Shown here: one piece after another, positions 6,990-12,249 of the stretch
Numbering within the stretch: the first letter of the stretch is position 1
How the letters are laid out: each line of letters begins with the position of its first letter
NCBI GenBank assembly: GCA_900404475.1
Contig: OUQQ01000779.1
Span: forward strand, 1 to 12,249
DNA length: 12,249 bases
Reading direction: 5' to 3'
Source of the DNA: Spongospora subterranea
Taxonomy: Eukaryota; Endomyxa; Phytomyxea; Plasmodiophorida; Plasmodiophoridae
The notes under the pieces: model-generated
What the model saw: only the letters and a program-made list of their open reading frames with translations
What the model was told of the DNA's origin: nothing
The model's database searches: none
Made by a program: the position numbers and the translations under genes

Positions 6990-8003
6990 TTAAAACAGAT
7001 CTTGTCGTCCAGCTGGTGTCGTCACGCCCGTTCCTGCTCTGGCTAGATTCTGGTTCCCAATCGAGACGCTGTTGCTAAAATAATACAGGCTCTTCTGTTC
7101 GCGGCTCTCTGTCGGTGTTTGCCATGTTTTTGTGTCGAGATTTGGAACCTTTGGCCGCAATTGGTCGACCAAAGCAGTTAGAGCATCAATTCATTGAACT
7201 TCCAAATCGTCTTTCTTGTTAGGTTTGATCTGGCCGAGTCTGAGCGACGTATCCGATCACGAAAACATTCCACTTTTGCAACGGAATTCAGGGACGCGGA
7301 TGCGATTACGCATGGACAGCGTCACGTTCAAGACATAAGGCCATCCCTGTTGATTCCGCTGGCGTAAACATTCCCCAATGCACCAAAACGTTCCGCCCGC
7401 CTTTCCCCCGATTAGCACAAACTTGTGAACGGGCCCGAAAGGTTCGTGACGAATTTTGAAGCAATCAAGGGTGTCATCGCCAACCAATATCAATCCGTTG
7501 CGTGAAAAAACCGTCGGAAGATTTTTCAGGTGAATCTGGAACGAACGGAAGCGATTTTTTTCGCCGACGGATAATGAATTTGCCTTTTTCAGGTCAGTGG
7601 TGGAGCAACGTCCACAGACAAATGGCGTTGCCCATCCCCAGCCAGTCGCGCCACCGACATGTCCCGAACTTCATTACGTTGGAATTCATTCCAATTTCCT
7701 CCTCCCATGAATCACACGGTTCAACATCGTTCGTCCATCGACGTCGGCGTCGTCTGCGTGTTCGTGCACCAGTTCGATTCCTTCATCAGCAATGGACCCG
7801 TCCACGCCCCACGTCATCATCGTTGTGGTCGTCGGTTGCATCGGCCTTGTCACTTGCCCAGTGAGGTGTCCATTTGGATCAAACCCCAACGACATTGATT
7901 CCCCACGTCCAACGCTAACATCATGTCCTCGATCGGAACGAACCACGACCGTCATGGCCGGAACCAACCCGCCCGGCCACCTGCGACGCTTCCCGGATCG
8001 CAT
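6990..8003 (-). pseudogene. Interrupted coding-like frame in repeat unit 2
   Basis: A single minus-strand frame runs 338 codons with stops only at 7686, 7674, 7671, 7257, 7191 and the final 6990, far fewer than expected by chance. Segments read protein-like: SVGRGESMSLGFDPNGHL (before 7686), CGRCSTTDLKK to VPEFRCKSGMFS (7257-7670), DTSLRLGQIKPNKKDDLEVQ (7194-7256) and IDALTALVDQLRPKVPNLD (6993-7190). The last is a helix plus linker, a layout also seen in retroelement gag proteins. Four of the six stops are TGA, so decay of CGA codons is possible. Alternatives are introns hiding the stops, or TGA read as an amino acid, which the normal stops elsewhere make unlikely. Confidence 0.4.
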
Positions 8004-8165
8004 TCATGTCTGAATGGGGTGTCCAGGGGGCGCTGGCCGTTGTTCGTTCCCATCGAAAACATCGTGGACGTGTTTGACGTGTCCGGTCTTTCCGATAACT
8101 GATCCATCGGGGCACCGCACAGGGCCATCTGACGAGGCCGACGCGCCCGACGACGGTCGACGTTG
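7578..8165. repeat. Diverged direct repeat, copy 2
   Basis: Partner of 6112-6640. The distance between matching anchors grows from 1466 to 1524 bases, showing net insertions in copy 2, including about 70 extra bases near 7950-8020. Together the units look like an old tandem duplication of about 1.5 kb. Confidence 0.7.
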
Positions 8166-8285
8166 ATTGGCCCTGGATAGCCCCGTGTCATGAAATCGCC
8201 CATTTTTCCGTCGTCGCAATTCGCCAACGATAAAATCAACTGTGTGTCATTGAAAATCATATCGTTATCATCTTGAGGTGTTGCG

Positions 8286-8348
8286 CCATGTAACGAAGGC
8301 CGCGACCATGTAACGAAGACCGCGCCATGTAACGAAGACCGCGCCATG
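8286..8348. repeat. 19-20 bp tandem repeat, three copies plus part
   Basis: CCATGTAACGAAG(G/A)CCGCG repeats with CATG at 8287, 8307, 8326 and 8345 (periods 20, 19, 19). Units are directly adjacent, without spacers. Confidence 0.85.
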
Positions 8349-8934
8349 TCACGTCCCGACGATCGGGGTCGGCCGCGACAGGTGCCGCTCGAGCCAGGCC
8401 GTCGTACTCAGCCATGGGATGGGGCCATGATCCTCTTTGAGTCAGTGGATAACGGTGTTGACCGACGATCATTGGCGATTAATGATCATTTTATGAAAAA
8501 CCTGTGAACAGTATCGGGATACGACGATCAGCGCCCGTCATCTAAATTCGCCAAGCGAATAATCGGGGCGTGGACCGTCAGCGATGACGTCTTTTTCTCG
8601 CAAACGACATTAATGTCAGATGCGTCGAACGATTGAAACTGGGCTCTGGATGGCGAAGGTTCCGTGGACGACCTGCAATGGTTCGGGAGCGAGGATCGGC
8701 CAGATGGAGAGATGGGAATACCGAGACCGAATACCAGGCGATCATCGCGCGCCGACTTCCTGGCGCTTCAACTGTGGTGGCCAACGAACATTGCTTCAGT
8801 CGTCGACCCCATTCGATCGGGATTTCTCCCTTGGTCGGGCTCATTGAACACCGACGCAATCGCTTCTGACCTCTCATCAGATGGCGACCATCGGAACCAG
8901 CGTAGAGATGTGCTTTTTCTGAAGTCCCATTCGA
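8349..8934. other. Overlapping short frames, no confident gene
   Basis: Frames of 75-117 codons exist on both strands (for example minus 8578-8877 and plus 8664-9017), but several lack ATG starts and none shows a motif. Because opposite-strand frames overlap, I cannot choose one. Confidence 0.3.
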
Positions 8935-9549
8935 TCATGGGCGTTTCTCGATTGTTTTGCTGTTCAATAACACCTCAAAAAATCTGGATTCTGAACTGGC
9001 ATCGGATGATGATCTGACAATCACCATAGCGTGTGTGTGTGTTGCCCCTGCTTCCCATTCGATTAGGATTATCCGTCGTCTTCGTTTTACGATGCAATTG
9101 CAAACATAAACAGGATCGGTGTCCAATTTGGCACCACAGCCTGCCGTTTTGCCCTGGCGACATTGCACGTTGCTGCAGGTGCAAAGGAATCCGCAACACG
9201 TCGGGGGGCGGTTAAACCAATCCTTATGTGTTAAAGGGCGTTGTTCCAATAAAGGGGGATTGGCCAATCGTCCAACGTGATTCCAATAACGACGCCGTTT
9301 CTCAAGCATTGACGCAAAACGTATCGACAAGTTGCACAGGCGGATCTGGCTAAGAGAAGAACCCGAATTTGGGGTCGACAGATTGAAACCCAGATGTGGA
9401 CGTTGTTCCGGAGATGGCGGGGAATTCAGGTCGCGTTCGTTGATTGGCAACAACTGAATGTTGACACAATTCCGCGTCAACTGTAATACTGTCGCCAGTT
9501 CACTTTCGCCATGGCCAACAATTTGATCCGTGTTTTGCTTGCCGGATAA
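8935..9549 (-). CDS. Long open frame with a cysteine cluster, start not found
   Basis: The minus-strand frame is open for just over 200 codons from a TGA near 9550 to TGA at 8935-8937, with no ATG near its upstream end (the first codon usable as a start would be TTG at 9480). This suggests an internal or terminal exon. The most distinctive part, from about 9205 to 9107, has eight cysteines in a row of about 36 residues: TCCGFLCTCSNVQC, then AGCG, then YVCNC, followed by KRRRR. Such dense Cys could form a zinc-binding or disulphide-bonded small domain. A donor (GTAAAACG) directly follows the CNCI codons and may begin an intron ending at GATTGTCAG. Family not recognised; it may belong to the decayed repetitive block downstream. 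Confidence 0.35.
   Translation of the reverse strand, partial: LSGKQNTDQIVGHGESELATVLQLTRNCVNIQLLPINERDLNSPPSPEQRPHLGFNLSTPNSGSSLSQIRLCNLSIRFASMLEKRRRYWNHVGRLANPPLLEQRPLTHKDWFNRPPTCCGFLCTCSNVQCRQGKTAGCGAKLDTDPVYVCNCIVKRRRRIILIEWEAGATHTHAMVIVRSSSDASSESRFFEVLLNSKTIEKRP
9031..9042. repeat. Short GT microsatellite
   Basis: Six GT units. Too short to be remarkable, but it may mark intron sequence within the minus-strand frame. Confidence 0.7.
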
Positions 9550-9618
9550 TCAACTCTGATTGGGTTGTGCGGGCGAGAGAATTTTGAAATCGCCTACGAC
9601 ATGCGATTACTGGATTAA

Positions 9619-9993
9619 ATGATTTCGATCAATGTTAGAATTGAGCCGATGGCAGCGCCATATTGGTTAGATTCGCGGCGATGGGTCCTCGTTATTTCCC
9701 ACAAAGTCGTAAGAACCGTTGATTTCGAAAACCGGATTGAACAAACGCAACTGGAATTGACTGGTCTTGAGATATGGAACATGATAGATGTACGAACATC
9801 CCTGGGTCAGCCACATTCTTGTACATTGATCGACGTCAGTCCCTGCGCTACCGATGCAGGGCGCCGCGTCATGACTCTGGCAGGGCCAACAGTTCTTTCA
9901 TGGCCGTTGTTTAGAAACCGAGATGTTTCAAAACTAACCTGCGACCTGAACTTGTGGATGATGATCGAGGCTGACGGGCTTCAAACGCTCTGA
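9619..9993 (+). CDS. Hypothetical protein, 124 residues, uncertain
   Basis: Uninterrupted frame from ATG (9619) to TGA (9991-9993). It starts MISINVRIEPMAAPYWLDSR and ends MMIEADGLQTL, with no signal peptide, membrane span or known motif. A possible intron (GTAAGA...CTTGAG, 63 bases, starting near 9708) would also keep the frame, so the protein could be 21 residues shorter. Codon use gives no clear support. It may be real or a chance frame. Confidence 0.3.
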   Translation: MISINVRIEPMAAPYWLDSRRWVLVISHKVVRTVDFENRIEQTQLELTGLEIWNMIDVRTSLGQPHSCTLIDVSPCATDAGRRVMTLAGPTVLSWPLFRNRDVSKLTCDLNLWMMIEADGLQTL

Positions 9994-10640
9994 CAGGAAC
10001 CAGGTGTTGTTTGTCTCCGTTGTAAAAGAAGTTCAAAATCAAAACTCAGGATGGGCAAGTCGAATCAAAGGAACTAAGCTCTTCGGATTGTCAACTTGAC
10101 GAGCTGGCAATAAGTTTGCGATCAAGTTGTTGACTCTGATTTCTGAGTTGCGGTTGTGGCGACAACATTCAGGTCAATACCACCTCTTTCAAGTTGCTGG
10201 TTGAATCAAGACCCAATGCAATCAAACCGATATATGCGTTAGAACAACCTTGATGTGGTTGGAGGCCAAGGTTCCTGTGATGACTGACCCTAAAACACTA
10301 TTTGATGGCCCTGAGGATCTACAGTACGATTAAAAAGGCGCCATTCGTCCATTAACCCTGGGCCACTATGTTCTTTGGACACTGAACAATTTCATATATT
10401 GAGAACGTAACGGGCGCCATTCCAGTAATACAGGTGTCGAAATGTCGTGCAGCTCAGTGACGTGGATACTCGTCGAATATCACGACATCGACAAGGTTCC
10501 GAACAAAAGCCTGACTCAAATGTTAACGAATTGTACAGGCTTTGACGGACACCAACCAACCCAGGAGCGGTCCACGAACGAACGTTTTTGATATCTGGAA
10601 AAAATCAGATATGGCGAGTTGAGTTGAATCCAAGAGTTGG
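9994..10640. other. No supported gene
   Basis: No frame above 60 codons and no convincing chain of short exons on either strand. Confidence 0.4.
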
Positions 10641-10790
10641 CTACCTGGGTTGTCTGTTCACCAGGGGCACTCCGAATCGCGCTTTGACATTCTCAGCCGC
10701 TGAACCGGCCGAAACATCTTCATGCTGATAAACGGGACGCTGATCAAGAAAGACATACCTTCCGAAAGCACCTTCTTGGTTGACCGCCAT
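10641..10790 (-). CDS. Possible short terminal exon
   Basis: From ATG at 10790 the frame reads MAVNQEGAFGRYVFLDQRPV and continues to VPLVNRQPR and TAG (10641-10643), 49 residues. The codons before the ATG (ETYQN) are also open back to a TAA, and an AG acceptor lies just after it, so this may be the end of a spliced gene whose upstream exon could be 10897-11082. A competing frame on the same strand (10658-10900) overlaps. Low confidence. Confidence 0.22.
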   Translation of the reverse strand: MAVNQEGAFGRYVFLDQRPVYQHEDVSAGSAAENVKARFGVPLVNRQPR

Positions 10791-10896
10791 GTTTTGATAA
10801 GTTTCTTATAAAGGGCGTCGATAATCATTTTGAGTAACAAACTATACAACAATAAATATCGGCAGTGATATTGGAAGTGAATATAGCAAAAAATAA

Positions 10897-11082
10897 TCAT
10901 AAATCAGACTTGTCAGGTTCTAGGCCTGAACATAAAGGGTGACCGCATATGACAACCATGACAAAAACAGAATGGATTCTACATCGATTTTCAACTTGAC
11001 CGAAGACATTGTAAACTTTGAGGTGGTACCTGAAGCGAACAATATCATCACCCACAGATAACGTACGTTCGACTAACAGAAC
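10897..11082 (-). CDS. Possible exon, unknown protein
   Basis: A 61-codon open stretch begins directly after a plausible acceptor (GTTCTTTAG) and reads VLLVERTLSVGDDIVRFRYH, ending in a TGA at 10897-10899. It has no start codon near its 5' end, as expected for an internal exon. I could not find a donor that links it cleanly to the next candidate. Confidence 0.2.
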   Translation of the reverse strand, partial: VLLVERTLSVGDDIVRFRYHLKVYNVFGQVENRCRIHSVFVMVVICGHPLCSGLEPDKSDL

Positions 11083-11287
11083 CTAAAGAACGACGGAATA
11101 AAGTCAGAAACTAGCGCGTCGGGATTGGTTCCGAATTCAATATCGGGAACCTACACTAGATCTCTCAATTGATGGAAATGAACCAACAATGAACCTGTTT
11201 TTTGGTACAAACTCGGGTAGACTGTCAATCATGTCGGCAGCCGCTGCACAGAAAGGGAATTACAGATCGCTATCATATGTACGAGAG
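11083..11287. other. Intergenic, 3' of the membrane-protein gene
   Basis: Short stretch without frames. It lies downstream of the stop at 11288-11290 on the minus strand. No AATAAA was seen on that strand close to the stop. Confidence 0.35.
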
Positions 11288-12249
11288 CTAAATACCTGGT
11301 TGGAAAGGGGGACGATCAGAAGACAAAGAGTCGGGATTGACGTGTAGAGTTGAGGTATTGTCTGTTGGAACTTGAGGTGGCGATGATTTCAAAGGGGATC
11401 CAAAAAGCGGCACACCGACTGACAAAGCAGCAAAGAAGGGCATCATGGCTACACCCACGAGAAACATCGACACGACATATTTGCTTCCTCGTCGAATGGC
11501 GAAAAATGGCAAGGCGATACAGAGCAAGGATATGGCGTGAACGCTGCGGGCGACACCGGCAATTGTGAAGAATACCGCCCATAATACAGATAAGAGGGGA
11601 TGTGTTAGGAATGGGGACGTTATCACATATATATAACTCCCGAACCCCATGGCCAACAGCATCCATTTCTCGATCGGAACATCGCTGATGGACGATTCCA
11701 AATGGGGTCCGAATAACGGCGTACAGGATGAAAACGCAACAAATAACCGCATCATGACCGATATCAAGAGACAAAAGGCCACGACACATTTTCCCTGCCG
11801 AAAGAGAAAAAATGGCAAGGCGATAAAGGGCAAGGACATGGCGTGGTAGCAGCGTGCAACACCGGCAACTGTAAAGACGACCGCCCATAATGCAGATAAG
11901 ACAGAGTATGTCAACAATGGGGATACGCTCAGAAATATATACGCCCCAAACAGCGTGATCATCATCCACCTCTGGATCGGAACATCGCCGTTGGACGATT
12001 CCAACGGGGAGACCAACAACGGCACAAGGAATGACGGGACCGTAAAACAGGACATCAGGGCGAAGGTCACGAGGAACGACGGCACGATATGCTTTCCCCA
12101 CCAAGACGATAGAAGTCGCACGTCGAGACAGAGCCAGGATATGGCAGCGACGCTGAAAGGAACACCAGCGCATAGGAGGTTGACGATGAAAGCCACAAAG
12201 ACGGCCCTAACATTGATCGCCATCATGGCCGATAAGGCGGTGCATGGGA
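11288..12249 (-). CDS. Repeat-built multi-pass membrane protein, N-terminus off the window
   Basis: Intronless frame ending with TAG at 11288-11290. The first ATG pair is at 12221-12226 (312 residues from there), but the frame is open to the window edge, and the upstream residues (PCTALSA) resemble the repeat junctions, so the protein probably starts outside. It contains three copies, the first diverged, of a unit of about 102 residues. Markers are LSALWAVVFTVAGVAR (110-125) and LSVLWAVFFTIAGVAR (212-227); LESS/LESS/LKSS at 75, 177 and 279; and DVPIQRWMM and DVPIEKWML at 81 and 182. Each unit has about three to four hydrophobic segments, giving roughly ten membrane spans, then a polar tail of about 30 residues. 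In the marker stretch, differences between copies 2 and 3 are often silent third-position changes in this frame. A family of membrane transporters or scaffold proteins is possible, but none is recognised. Confidence 0.65.
   Translation of the reverse strand, partial: PCTALSAMMAINVRAVFVAFIVNLLCAGVPFSVAAISWLCLDVRLLSSWWGKHIVPSFLVTFALMSCFTVPSFLVPLLVSPLESSNGDVPIQRWMMITLFGAYIFLSVSPLLTYSVLSALWAVVFTVAGVARCYHAMSLPFIALPFFLFRQGKCVVAFCLLISVMMRLFVAFSSCTPLFGPHLESSISDVPIEKWMLLAMGFGSYIYVITSPFLTHPLLSVLWAVFFTIAGVARSVHAISLLCIALPFFAIRRGSKYVVSMFLVGVAMMPFFAALSVGVPLFGSPLKSSPPQVPTDNTSTLHVNPDSLSSDRPPFQPGI
11345..12195. repeat. 306-bp tandem repeat, about 2.8 copies
   Basis: The DNA basis of the membrane-protein repeat. 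AAAAATGGCAAGGCGATA at 11502 recurs at 11808, exactly 306 bases on, with a diverged third copy about 301 bases further. GGACGATTCCAA is at about 11690 and 11993. All copies are in the same orientation and frame. Confidence 0.8.

Noticed and set aside
6990..8003. TGA read as an amino acid (variant genetic code)
   Set aside because: TAA stops also interrupt the frame, the repeat copies carry frameshifts, and TGA acts as the stop elsewhere. Decay is simpler.
7502..8013. Plus-strand frames over repeat copy 2
   Set aside because: Arg/His/Ser-rich compositions typical of reverse readings of GATCG- and CGACG-rich DNA. The minus-strand peptides are the ones shared by both repeat copies.
8286..8348. 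Possible CRISPR array
   Set aside because: The units are directly adjacent without unique spacers, and the window looks eukaryotic.
11316..12173. 285-codon alternative frame in the membrane-protein region
   Set aside because: Listed only as a curiosity: repeat differences are often silent in the hydrophobic frame, which also continues to the window edge.
1..12249. tRNA, rRNA, bacterial operons or riboswitches
   Set aside because: No tRNA arms, rRNA core sequences or bacterial promoter and Shine-Dalgarno patterns were recognised on either strand by reading.

Overview
The window looks like a piece of a eukaryotic nuclear genome, most likely from an organism with short introns such as a fungus. 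I see no bacterial operon layout, ribosome binding sites, tRNA or rRNA. The best evidence is a plus-strand gene at 2219-3478 whose nine short exons are separated by introns of 52-62 bases. These have GT...AG ends, donors close to GTAAGT, and CTGAT-like branch sites (fits fungal CTRAY) in several introns. A secretion signal, many small exons, cysteine-rich fragments nearby and decayed repeat-like DNA would fit an accessory, effector-type compartment of a plant-associated fungus such as a rust. That placement is inference only. No protein in the window could be assigned to a named family by eye.

Layout: 1-210 holds the 3' end of a cysteine-rich reading frame that probably starts before the window. 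1087-1708 (minus) can be spliced into a protein of about 162 residues. It lies head to head with the 2219-3478 gene, across an intergenic stretch carrying a 12-bp inverted repeat and 2.6 copies of an 88-bp tandem repeat. The 2219-3478 gene encodes a predicted secreted, acidic protein of 268 residues with an internal duplicated exon-intron module. Its 3' half is present a second time at 3872-4448, directly after a single ambiguous base (N at 3871), and this copy has a premature stop. Then comes a possible two-exon minus-strand gene (4696-5038).

From about 5300 to 9550 the minus strand carries long, interrupted coding-like frames. They include two diverged copies of a unit (about 6112-6640 and 7578-8165), in-frame stops and frameshifts, which looks like decayed repetitive coding DNA, possibly a mobile element. 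Its upstream end (8935-9549) is an uninterrupted frame with a cysteine cluster. 9550-11287 is sparse, with one plus-strand frame (9619-9993) and exon-like minus-strand fragments. The right end (11288-12249, minus) encodes a very hydrophobic protein built from a repeat of about 102 residues and runs off the window.

The genes do not form a recognisable pathway. What links them is that several look secreted or membrane-bound, and that duplication has occurred at three scales: exon module, part of a gene, and tandem units.
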